A DNA stretch of 64,000 nucleotides, taken from the NCBI RefSeq assembly GCF_003606265.1, contig NZ_CP023671.1:930001-994000 (forward strand), read 5' to 3'. A model generated the notes under the pieces. The model worked only from the letters and a program-made list of their open reading frames with translations. It was not told the DNA's origin and made no database searches. The stretch is from Clostridium septicum (GTDB taxonomy: Bacteria; Bacillota; Clostridia; Clostridiales; Clostridiaceae). The translations under genes and the position numbers were made by a program. Below, piece after piece: positions 19,261 through 27,294 of this stretch (the stretch's first letter is position 1; each line of letters begins with the position of its first letter).

Positions 19261-19308
19261 TTCATTTAATAAGCATATTTTTAAAATTTTAATATTTTTT
19301 TATAATTA

Positions 19309-19339
19309 AAAACTGGAGAATTTATATTCCTCCAGTTTT
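19309..19339 (-). terminator. recQ terminator
   Basis: AAAACTGGAG pairs perfectly with CTCCAGTTTT around an 11-nt loop, 6 bp after the recQ stop, with a U-rich 3' flank on the minus strand. Confidence 0.85.
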
Positions 19340-19345
19340 ATTACT

Positions 19346-21112
19346 CTATTTTCTTAAAATGTTTTTAATTATCCCCAAAACATCTTCTCCGTATCTTTCA
19401 AACTTTTTCTCACCTAGTCCTCTTATATTTAATAATTCATCTTTATCTTTAGGTTTTTTGTTAGCTAATTCTATAAGAGTTGCATCCGAAAAAATTATAT
19501 ATGGTTTTATATTTTCTCTAATAGCCCTTTCTTTTCTCCAAATTCTAAGTTTACTAAATAGCTCTTTATCAACTATTTTTTCTTCATTCTCTTCAACTAA
19601 CCTACATATAACTTTTTCTTTGGACTTTAATACTTTCATAGAATTACTGTTTAGCTTTAACATTGAATATGTGCCTTCTTTTAATTGTACATAACCTAAC
19701 TCTATCAATGTATTTATTAAGTCTCTAATAAATTTACTATTATAATCTTTCATTATTCCATATGTAGTTAGTCTATCTAATCTATATTGTATTATTTTAG
19801 GACCTTTAAATCCTCGTAATATATCTATTAATACAGAAATACCATATTGTTCTCTTGTTCTATACACACATGATAATATCATTTGAGCCTCTATGGTAAG
19901 GTCTCTAAGGTCATCATTATTTAAACAATTTCTACAGTTACTACAATAATTTAATGGTTTCTTTTCACCAAAATAATTTAATATAAAGCTTCTATAACAT
20001 TCCTGTGTTTCACAAAAGTCAACCATTTTTTGAAGCTTTTTTATTTCTATTTCTTTTCTACTATTGCCTATGGTTGTGTATATTAAATACTCTAATGTTC
20101 TAATATCTGATCTATTATATAAAAGGATACATTCCGTTTTTTCACCATCTCTTCCGCCTCTACCTATTTCTTGATAGTAACTTTCTATATTTTTACAAAG
20201 AGTAAAGTGAATTATATATCTTACATTAGATTTATCTATTCCCATTCCAAAAGCATTAGTTGCAATCATTACTTGAAAATTATCTCTTAGAAACTCTTCT
20301 TGATAGTAATTTTTTTCATTATCACTTAAGCCACCATGATATTTAGCTACTTCAATTCCTCTTTCTTTTAAATAATAATATAAAGCATCTACTTCTTTTC
20401 GTGTAACACAATATACTATCCCCGCTTGTTCTTCTCGTTCTCTTATAAAGTCTTTAACAAATTCAGCCTTATCTTCTTCTTTATATACTGATATAGCTAA
20501 ATTTTCTCTGTCAAAACTTCCTGAATACATATAATAATTATTAAGTTCTAAAAGGTTAATAACATCTTTCCTTACCTCTTCTGTTGCAGTTGCTGTAAAA
20601 GCAGTAACTATAGGTCTTCTATTTAAACTATTAATAAATGGTGCTATACCTCTATAACTTTTTCTAAAATCATGTCCCCACATAGAAACACAATGTGCTT
20701 CATCTATTGCTACTTGACTTATATTTAATTTTCTTAACATCTTATTAAAATATTCACTTTCAAGTCTTTCTGGAGAAATATATAAAAGCTTAACCTGATT
20801 TTTATAACATCTTCTAAGAATATCTTTAATTTCATCCATGGATTGCGTACTATTTATATATTCTGCTGATATTCCATTATCATTAATGCTGTCAACCTGA
20901 TCTTTCATTAATGATATAAGAGGAGATATTACTAATGTTATGCCACTTAATATTACAGAAGGAATTTGATAACATAATGACTTTCCTCCTCCTGTTGGCA
21001 TAATACAAAAACAATCTATTCCTCTTAAAATACTAGATATAATCTCCAATTGACCTTCTCTAAAGGATGTATAGCCAAAATATTTTTTTAATATATCTAT
21101 TAGAGTGTGCAT
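19346..21112 (-). CDS. recQ: ATP-dependent DNA helicase RecQ
   Basis: RecQ is a 3'-5' superfamily 2 helicase that unwinds recombination and replication intermediates. Walker A is MPTGGGKSLCYQ (about 38-49), Walker B is DEAHCVSMWGHDFR (about 137-150), and motif VI is seen as YYQEIGRGGRDG. The zinc-binding cysteines follow (CETQEC and CSNCRNC, about 370-400), then a short RQC region and a C-terminal HRDC domain (about 520-588). Length of 588 aa is normal for the family. The ribosome binding site is AAGGAG. The upstream GGDEF gene ends 30 bp away, so the two may form an operon. Confidence 0.95.
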   Translation of the reverse strand: MHTLIDILKKYFGYTSFREGQLEIISSILRGIDCFCIMPTGGGKSLCYQIPSVILSGITLVISPLISLMKDQVDSINDNGISAEYINSTQSMDEIKDILRRCYKNQVKLLYISPERLESEYFNKMLRKLNISQVAIDEAHCVSMWGHDFRKSYRGIAPFINSLNRRPIVTAFTATATEEVRKDVINLLELNNYYMYSGSFDRENLAISVYKEEDKAEFVKDFIREREEQAGIVYCVTRKEVDALYYYLKERGIEVAKYHGGLSDNEKNYYQEEFLRDNFQVMIATNAFGMGIDKSNVRYIIHFTLCKNIESYYQEIGRGGRDGEKTECILLYNRSDIRTLEYLIYTTIGNSRKEIEIKKLQKMVDFCETQECYRSFILNYFGEKKPLNYCSNCRNCLNNDDLRDLTIEAQMILSCVYRTREQYGISVLIDILRGFKGPKIIQYRLDRLTTYGIMKDYNSKFIRDLINTLIELGYVQLKEGTYSMLKLNSNSMKVLKSKEKVICRLVEENEEKIVDKELFSKLRIWRKERAIRENIKPYIIFSDATLIELANKKPKDKDELLNIRGLGEKKFERYGEDVLGIIKNILRK

Positions 21113-21142
21113 AAGTAAACTCTCCTTTTATATCTCTTTACC

Positions 21143-23146
21143 CTAATATGTATAAGTATTTCTTCCACATTTTTTAGATACATATAATTTTTCATCTGTT
21201 GCTTTAAGTAAACTCATAATCTCATCTTTACTATGTAAAGTACTACTTTCTATTCCAACACTTATAGTTATTCTATCACTTACTTTTGAATATGAATGCT
21301 TTATGTTTAAATCATTTAGTTTTTCCATTAATTCTTTTATTTTTTCTATTACGTTATCTTTAGGTTCTTTAGAGATAATACTAAATTCTTCCCCACCAAA
21401 TCTACATGTTATTTCATCATGAAATACCGCTCTAATAATATCTGCAACTTGCTTTAAAACTTTGTCGCCTTCTATATGTCCGTAATTATCATTATATTCT
21501 TTAAAACAATCAACATCAAGCATGATAAATGTAATTGATTTTCCATTTATCATGTATTCTAATTCTTGAAACAGAAATCTCTTATTAGCTAATCCTGTTA
21601 ATTCATCTGTAAGGCTTAAAGTTTCAAGTTCACTATTTAAAATATTTATTTTTCTATTTTTATTATAAATAATATAAAAAGCAACTAAAAATATTCCTGT
21701 AATTAGAAGCATAATACTAGAACCTACTCTTAATTTATTTAAATGTTTTGATATAGAATCATTTTTTATTTTGCTAATTATATAATCTGTATTAATATTT
21801 AAATTTGACTTATTTTTAAAATCTATAGCTTTAACATTCTTATCTAAATACTCTATAGCGGTTTCCTCATCATTATTTTCTTTACTAATTTCTATTACTG
21901 ATTTTGTAATTAAATTATATACTCTAAAATTTATTCCTATATCAGAAACTCTTTCATGAAGGTTTTTATATGCCTTTAACACCTCTTCGTAAGGGGTACC
22001 TTTTTTATACATTATACCTATTTCAATATTATCTGTAATTAAATCTAATCCGTTATGTATATATGATTCAGTATAACTTGCTATTTCTTTAGCCTTATTT
22101 ATATAATCTTCAGCTACTTCAATATTTCCTTCTTTTAAATTTAAATTTGCATAAGAATTATAAACACCTTTTAAAATGTTTTTTTTATTTAATCCAACTA
22201 TATTAGATGATTTTTTTAAAATTTTATCATTAATAGCATAAGCTTTATCATACATACCAAGTTCTTCGTAACATGCTGAACTATACATAAGAGTTGTTAA
22301 TTCATCACTTAAGTCCAAAACCTCTGCCTCTTTTAATACTTTTTCATAGATGTTTATAGCATCTTCATACTTTTCTTGTAGATAATAATTAGTGGCTAAA
22401 TTTATACATCCCTTAATTCTAAAATCATCATAATTATCTTCTATTGATATTTTTAATACTTTAATATCAGATTTTAAAGATTTATGAAAATTATTAATTA
22501 AAAGATACATTTTAGATAGTAGTATATTAGTTTCTGCAATGCTTATATCATCTTGCTTAACATCTAATGATTTTTTTAATAATTCAATTCCATCATTTAC
22601 TCCATTTCTAAAATTAACTAAAGAGATAGCTCTCTCTCTATAAATTTTAATAAGCTCGTCTGTATGTTTATTGTCTATTGCCATTTTCTCTGCTATATTA
22701 AAAATTCTCTGTGATTCCTTTAAATTTCCTAATGCTAAATAGTTATTAGCTATATAATTATAAATTAAAATTTTAGTTTTATTCTTACTTCCTCTTCTAT
22801 AATTTAGAGCTTTAAATAAATATTCATTAGATTCTTCATAATTTTCATTTATATATTCTATATACCCTAATGCATAATATCCTTTTTCTTTTTCTTCATC
22901 TGATATTGCCACTTCAACTTCATTTTTTATAGCATCATAATGCTCTATAATTCTATTTTCATACATAGTGCTTTCTTTATTTTCTTCAATTAGCTTTAAA
23001 GCCTGTTTTATACTATCTGCATTTTCATAACTTGTAAACTTAGCATTTTTTATATTTATAAAAGTAGTTAAACTTAATATACATGCAATAATAACAGCTA
23101 ACTTTACTAAATTACCTTTATTTTTCATTCCCTTAATTTTGCCCAT
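21143..23146 (-). CDS. Membrane TPR-containing GGDEF diguanylate cyclase
   Basis: The protein should make cyclic di-GMP in response to a signal sensed by its extracytoplasmic part. It has an N-terminal membrane segment (about 11-28), a long region of TPR-like helical repeats (about 65-400) and a second membrane segment (about 472-494). A short linker leads into a C-terminal GGDEF domain (about 505-667). The active site reads RFGGEEF, a functional variant. The RxxD inhibitory site expected before it is absent: the aligned position is VFHD. The layout places the TPR repeats outside the membrane. It precedes recQ on the same strand. Regulation is not visible. Confidence 0.9.
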   Translation of the reverse strand: MGKIKGMKNKGNLVKLAVIIACILSLTTFINIKNAKFTSYENADSIKQALKLIEENKESTMYENRIIEHYDAIKNEVEVAISDEEKEKGYYALGYIEYINENYEESNEYLFKALNYRRGSKNKTKILIYNYIANNYLALGNLKESQRIFNIAEKMAIDNKHTDELIKIYRERAISLVNFRNGVNDGIELLKKSLDVKQDDISIAETNILLSKMYLLINNFHKSLKSDIKVLKISIEDNYDDFRIKGCINLATNYYLQEKYEDAINIYEKVLKEAEVLDLSDELTTLMYSSACYEELGMYDKAYAINDKILKKSSNIVGLNKKNILKGVYNSYANLNLKEGNIEVAEDYINKAKEIASYTESYIHNGLDLITDNIEIGIMYKKGTPYEEVLKAYKNLHERVSDIGINFRVYNLITKSVIEISKENNDEETAIEYLDKNVKAIDFKNKSNLNINTDYIISKIKNDSISKHLNKLRVGSSIMLLITGIFLVAFYIIYNKNRKINILNSELETLSLTDELTGLANKRFLFQELEYMINGKSITFIMLDVDCFKEYNDNYGHIEGDKVLKQVADIIRAVFHDEITCRFGGEEFSIISKEPKDNVIEKIKELMEKLNDLNIKHSYSKVSDRITISVGIESSTLHSKDEIMSLLKATDEKLYVSKKCGRNTYTY

Positions 23147-23383
23147 TCAGTAGAACCCCTTTATGTGTTATACTCTTCATTTATATAACATATGTTAATC
23201 TTATGTTTCATGTTTAAAATTCCTTAATATAATTATATATAATACTATAAAAATAGATATATATTTTCTATAAACAACTTATTTTTTTTAATAAACAACA
23301 TTAGAAAATATTAATTAATGAATTTTTAGTTAATATATTTTTTGCTATTGACTTAATTCTAAAGTTATTTATTCTTTGGTAAA

Positions 23384-23415
23384 AAATAAGAGGGATAAGT
23401 TTAACCCCCTCATTT
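23384..23415. terminator. Hairpin resembling the one at 23790-23820
   Basis: AAAT-bulge-AGGG pairs with CCCTCATTT. The flanking sequence (aaaaaataagagg then cccc) is near-identical to the hairpin at 23790-23820, so it looks like a duplicated terminator. No gene ends beside it now, suggesting that a gene between them has been lost. Confidence 0.45.
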
Positions 23416-23615
23416 CATTAATAATATAAATATTATTTTGTTTCTCTTCAAATTCTAATAAACTTTTTAATATTAACTTCACTTTTACTATTATTCACAC
23501 TTACAATAATACTTTTTCACTACTGCATGTGCATACTTTATAAAGAACCTGTATTAATATATTGATTTTCATTATAAATGATTTTCCACACATATTCTAT
23601 AATACAATTCAAATT

Positions 23616-23655
23616 TATATTAAATATTTATATATTAATATAAATATTTAATATA
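23616..23655. repeat. Perfect 17-bp A/T-only inverted repeat
   Basis: Arms 23616-23632 and 23639-23655 are exactly complementary around a 6-nt centre (tattaa). All pairs are A/T, so it could be a cruciform, a protein site or simply chance in AT-rich DNA. It sits in a gene-free stretch (23147-23833) where I see no intact protein gene. Confidence 0.5.
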
Positions 23656-23722
23656 TTATTACTTTTTTGTAATATTAATGAAATTGATAGACCGCATATT
23701 TATTATATCAGAAGGAGTTTTT

Positions 23723-23767
23723 ATGTTATGTATAAAAGCTATAAGCTCTTTTGAAGCCCACGTCTAA
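23723..23767 (+). other. Orphan 14-codon ORF with strong ribosome binding site
   Basis: An AGAAGGAG sequence 5 bp upstream of an ATG opens a frame encoding MLCIKAISSFEAHV. A hairpin (23790-23820) that could terminate it follows. It may be a tiny peptide gene or the surviving 5' end of a deleted gene. No family is recognised. Confidence 0.3.
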
Positions 23768-23789
23768 CACTGTATTCTAAATACTATAA

Positions 23790-23820
23790 AAAATAAGAGG
23801 ATTACTAACCCCCTTATTTT
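23790..23820 (-). terminator. Terminator of the HAD hydrolase gene
   Basis: AAAATAAG pairs with CTTATTTT, with further G/C pairs inside, 14 bp after the HAD gene stop. The flanks allow it to work in both directions. Confidence 0.7.
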
Positions 23821-23833
23821 CATTACTTTTATA

Positions 23834-24457
23834 TTATAAAATACTTAAAAGATCACTTGGATTTTCTAAATTATAATCTGCATTTATTCCACTTAAATCT
23901 GCTGCTCCCCATAAAGCTAATGCAAATCCCATTCCTGCTGCCTTAGAAGCTTTATAATCAAATATTGTATCTCCAACATACAAACATTTACTAGGATCTA
24001 TATCAAGATTTTTAGCCACCATTAATAATGGATCTGGATGTGGCTTATGTTTTTCTGTATCCTCTGCTAGAACAACACTTTTCATATAATTTTGTAAGCC
24101 AGTCTTAAAAAAGTCTATTTCATATTGATTTCTCATTTTTGAACTTGCTATTCCACATAAAATACCATTATAACTTAAATCTTCTATTACTTTATCAAAA
24201 CCTTCATATAAAGTAGCGCCTTCTTCAAATTCATTAACATATTTTACCCATTTTTCATAAGATCTGTCTATATCTTTAAATCCTAAAAGCTCTAATGTCT
24301 TTTTCCCAGCATAAGCCATATACTTTAATAGACTTTCATAGGAATGTTCCTCTCCTAACTCTTCCTTTATTAATCTTTGAAGTGGTAGAATGTTCATTTT
24401 TTCAGTGTTTAAAACAGTTCCATCTAAATCAAATATTACACATTTATATTTCTTCAT
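23834..24457 (-). CDS. HAD-superfamily phosphatase (phosphoglycolate phosphatase/beta-phosphoglucomutase-like)
   Basis: This cytoplasmic HAD hydrolase of 207 aa has motif I FDLDGTVLNTE near the N-terminus, a helical cap (about 20-90), motif II around IASSK, and motifs III/IV in a conserved lysine followed by VGDTIFDYKASKAAG. The substrate cannot be assigned from sequence. The open frame extends 5 codons further to a TTG, but GGGGTG 8 bp before the ATG at 24455-24457 favours this start. The gene stands alone: the next gene upstream on the same strand ends at 24550. Confidence 0.88.
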   Translation of the reverse strand: MKKYKCVIFDLDGTVLNTEKMNILPLQRLIKEELGEEHSYESLLKYMAYAGKKTLELLGFKDIDRSYEKWVKYVNEFEEGATLYEGFDKVIEDLSYNGILCGIASSKMRNQYEIDFFKTGLQNYMKSVVLAEDTEKHKPHPDPLLMVAKNLDIDPSKCLYVGDTIFDYKASKAAGMGFALALWGAADLSGINADYNLENPSDLLSIL

Positions 24458-24549
24458 AACTTTACACCCCAATATATTTTATATTATTTATTAAATATAC
24501 ACCGTAAAATTATATTATCATATTGTTAAGTAAATTTGTTTATTTAAAT

Positions 24550-25767
24550 CTATCTTTCACTTTCTATTAACTTTTTCATAGTATCTTTATTCATACCACC
24601 TGGCACATATCTTTTTATATAACCTTCTTTATCTATTATAAAAGTTGATGGAAAAGCGTTTATTCCATATTGATATACCATAGCACCATTTTCATCAAAT
24701 ACTATTGGGAATTTATGTCCCTCATCATCTAAAAATTTCTTTATATGATCTTCTGAACCTTCTCTACCTAAATTAGGTGATGCAACTCCAAGTATTACTA
24801 CATCATCTTTATTTTGATTATATTCATTATATAATTCATCTATATAAGGCATTTCTGCTCTACAAGGTGGACACCACGTTGCCCAAAAGTTTAAAAATAT
24901 AGTTTTACCCTTGTATTCACTAAGAGAATGTTTATTTCCATATTGATCACTTAAAGTAAAGTCTATAGGTTTTACCTTATGTTCTTCACCACTTTTATCA
25001 TCATAATTATTTCCATTACTTTGACTATTTGGATTTTGTGAACTACTTATATTATTTTGACTTTGATTCTTAGTTCCTAACTCTTTATTTATCCCAACGA
25101 ATCCATTTATAATCATAATTAATCCAGCTACAAGAATAATAATTCCGCTTATTTGTTTTATTAAAACAATATGTTTTTTTACCTTATCAAACTTTTTAAA
25201 TAGTTTGCTATAGAATAATGCCACTATTATGAAAGGTGCAATAAATCCTATTGTATAAACTAATATAAGTAAATTTGATGCTAAAGCATTTTTTGAACTT
25301 GATGCCATAATAATTACTGACGCTAATATAGGTCCTATACATGGAGTCCATCCAAAACTAAATGTAAATCCTAATAAAAACGCTGATAATGATGTCATAT
25401 TTTTTGATTTAACACTAAATCTTTTTTCTCTACTTAATATATTTGACTGTATAATACCTAAGTAAAATAAACCCATAAATATTATTATGAATCCACCAAT
25501 AATCATTATCATATTTTTATTTGTATTAAAAAATGAAGTTAATGCATTTATTGATGACCCTAATATAAAGAATGTAGTAGATATCCCTAAGGTAAAAAAT
25601 ATAGTATTTTTTAATAAAACACTACTTTTAAACTTATTCTCTTTCATGCTGTCTACACTGCTATTTGATAGCATGCTTAAATATATAGGCAGTATAGGCA
25701 AAATACACGGTGAAAAAATCGAGAGAACTCCCTCTATAAACACCACTAAAAAATTAATATTTTCCAT
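24550..25767 (-). CDS. CcdA (DsbD-like) and TlpA-like thioredoxin fusion
   Basis: This membrane protein should carry reducing equivalents across the membrane to an outward-facing thioredoxin domain. The N-terminal half (about 1-235) is a six-helix CcdA-type transporter with the expected Cys pair in SPCILPILP and GWTPCIGPI. An Asn/Ser-rich linker leads to a C-terminal TlpA/ResA-like domain (about 260-405) with the active site WATWCPPCRAEMP. The frame could open 4 codons earlier at a GTG, but that codon overlaps the AGGAAG ribosome binding site, so the ATG is preferred. The promoter carries the same 20-bp box as trxA and the ABC transporter (25851-25870). Confidence 0.92.
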   Translation of the reverse strand: MENINFLVVFIEGVLSIFSPCILPILPIYLSMLSNSSVDSMKENKFKSSVLLKNTIFFTLGISTTFFILGSSINALTSFFNTNKNMIMIIGGFIIIFMGLFYLGIIQSNILSREKRFSVKSKNMTSLSAFLLGFTFSFGWTPCIGPILASVIIMASSSKNALASNLLILVYTIGFIAPFIIVALFYSKLFKKFDKVKKHIVLIKQISGIIILVAGLIMIINGFVGINKELGTKNQSQNNISSSQNPNSQSNGNNYDDKSGEEHKVKPIDFTLSDQYGNKHSLSEYKGKTIFLNFWATWCPPCRAEMPYIDELYNEYNQNKDDVVILGVASPNLGREGSEDHIKKFLDDEGHKFPIVFDENGAMVYQYGINAFPSTFIIDKEGYIKRYVPGGMNKDTMKKLIESER

Positions 25768-25821
25768 AAAAAAAATCACTTCCTATCTAAAATTAATATT
25801 TACGTTTTAACTCTTTTCCTT

Positions 25822-25870
25822 ATAATAGTTTAAAAGTTTACTTTACTCAATTAGGCACTTTTTTGTAACT
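25822..25870 (-). promoter_or_regulatory. Promoter of ccdA-tlpA with redox-box copy 1
   Basis: On the minus strand TTGAGT (25845-25850) and TATTAT (25822-25827) are 17 bp apart. A 20-bp box reading AGTTACAAAAAAGTGCCTAA (25851-25870) directly abuts the -35. Two other promoters in this window have the same box in the same position. Confidence 0.7.
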
Positions 25871-25884
25871 ACTGTAAAAAAATA

Positions 25885-25930
25885 AAGCAGTATTATTAAT
25901 TGCTTCTTATTGCATTAAATAATACTGCTT
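25885..25930 (-). terminator. Terminator of the hxlR operon
   Basis: A perfect 13-bp stem (AAGCAGTATTATT and its complement) with a 20-nt loop lies 24 bp after the hxlR stop and ahead of the ccdA-tlpA promoter. Confidence 0.8.
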
Positions 25931-25953
25931 AAAAATTACTTAAATCTTATTCT

Positions 25954-26298
25954 CTAAGAATTTTTTATTTTTTCACATGAAAGGTTATTATTACTCCAAT
26001 TTATCATTTTTGCCATAATAGGTAACAACTTCAATCCTGAATCACTTAAATAATACGTTGATTCTACTATATTATTTGTTATCTTTTTGTTATTAATTAT
26101 AATTTCATTATTAATTAATAATTCTAGTTGTTGTGTTAGCATCTTTTTACTACATCCGTCTAAAGCTCTTTGTAATTCTCCAAATCTAACTTTTTGTTCT
26201 TTAATTTTCCATATTATTTCAGCAACCCACTTTTTACCTAGTATATTAGACAAAGCTTCTACTGGGCATTCATAAATTGTTTCATCTACATTATACAT
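25954..26298 (-). CDS. HxlR family transcriptional regulator
   Basis: HxlR proteins are winged-helix dimers that often sense electrophiles or disulfide stress through an N-terminal cysteine. This 114-aa protein has the family pattern: Cys in YECPVEALSNILGKKW near residue 10, the helix-turn-helix around FGELQRALDGCSKKMLTQQ, then the wing. A second Cys lies in DGCSKK and a third near the C-terminus. The ribosome binding site is TAGGAG. It is the last gene of a small group with a membrane protein and a broken disulfide reductase. It is a natural candidate to bind the 20-bp box found at three nearby redox promoters, but its own operon lacks a copy. Confidence 0.9.
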   Translation of the reverse strand: MYNVDETIYECPVEALSNILGKKWVAEIIWKIKEQKVRFGELQRALDGCSKKMLTQQLELLINNEIIINNKKITNNIVESTYYLSDSGLKLLPIMAKMINWSNNNLSCEKIKNS

Positions 26299-26330
26299 TC
26301 TACAATCTCCTAAAATTACATTTTATATAA

Positions 26331-26816
26331 TTATAACCCACATCCTAAGTTTATCAATATATCTCTATAAAATTTCCCCTCATCTATACTATTAAAGTCT
26401 TGAACTACTCTAATTGATCCTACTAAATTGTAATCTACTATGATTCCATAGTTTATATCTTTTTCAAGTTTTGTTGTAATAGAAAACAATTCATTATCAT
26501 TTTTTATCTCTTTCATTTCTCCAGTATTTGGGTCAATTAAAAAAACTTTGCTTTCTTTCTTTATTCCTTTTAAATTTATAGAAAATTCGTCTTGTTCTAA
26601 TGCTATAGTTACAAATGGATCTAAATATTTACCATCAAACTCTTTGTTAATTACATTATTTTTAATTTTCTCAAAGGAGTAACCACTTATTACTTCCCTT
26701 TCACTTTTTCCACTAAGCAAGCCTAAAAAATTAGTTTTTGAATTAACTGTAACTCCAATACCTAAACCTATAATTAAAATAATTATAGTATATATTATTA
26801 TTGTTCTTTTTTTCAT
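26331..26816 (-). CDS. Membrane-anchored hypothetical protein
   Basis: The 161-aa protein has one N-terminal membrane segment (about 5-24) followed by an extracytoplasmic domain with no cysteines until a near-terminal GCGL. I do not recognise a domain. It has an AGAGGTAGG ribosome binding site and lies 32 bp upstream of hxlR on the same strand, so it is probably in the same transcript. Confidence 0.65.
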   Translation of the reverse strand: MKKRTIIIYTIIILIIGLGIGVTVNSKTNFLGLLSGKSEREVISGYSFEKIKNNVINKEFDGKYLDPFVTIALEQDEFSINLKGIKKESKVFLIDPNTGEMKEIKNDNELFSITTKLEKDINYGIIVDYNLVGSIRVVQDFNSIDEGKFYRDILINLGCGL

Positions 26817-26832
26817 TACCTACCTCTTTTAT

Positions 26833-27183
26833 TTATATTAATGAGAATAAATCATTTAATGCTTCACTCATAGTTGGATGAGTAAATATGTTATCTCTTA
26901 AAAATGTATAATCCTCATTAGCTTTCATAGCAGCACTTACTATATTAATTATTTCACTTGATTCAGCACATAACAATGTACATCCTAATATTTTATTTGT
27001 TTTTGCATCAACTACGGCTTTCATCATTCCTTCTATTTCATCTATAACCTTTGCTCTAGGAACTGATGCTACGGATAGCTTTGCAACTTTTATTTCATAT
27101 CCTTGTTTTATTGCTTCTTCTTCACTTAATCCTACTCTAGGTAAAGTTGGATCTAAAAATACTGAGTTAGGTATATAAATCAT
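26833..27183 (-). pseudogene. C-terminal fragment of a pyridine nucleotide-disulfide oxidoreductase
   Basis: The 116 codons match only the dimerisation domain of flavoprotein disulfide reductases: VFLDPTLPRVGLSEEEA, a central RAKVIDEIEGMMKAVVD region, ILGCTLLCAESSEIIN, and a C-terminal FTHPTMSEALNDLF. Full-length members have about 440-460 aa with an FAD-binding N-terminus and a CxxxxC active site, all missing here. No ribosome binding site precedes the ATG, and the upstream 87 bp hold no in-frame remainder. It is a 5'-deleted remnant next to a thiol-redox regulator. Confidence 0.85.
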
Positions 27184-27215
27184 TATTTTAAAATTTATTA
27201 TGCTTAAAATTATCC

Positions 27216-27227
27216 TAGTTTAAACTA
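27216..27227. promoter_or_regulatory. Palindrome TAGTTTAAACTA between divergent genes
   Basis: A perfect 12-bp palindrome lies between the disulfide reductase remnant (minus) and the hydrogenase gene (plus). It could be an operator for either side; function is inference. Confidence 0.3.
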
Positions 27228-27294
27228 CAATTTTTGTATTTTTAATCTTCTGTAAGAATATATTTTACTGATGTATTTTTTAGGAGGAATCAAT

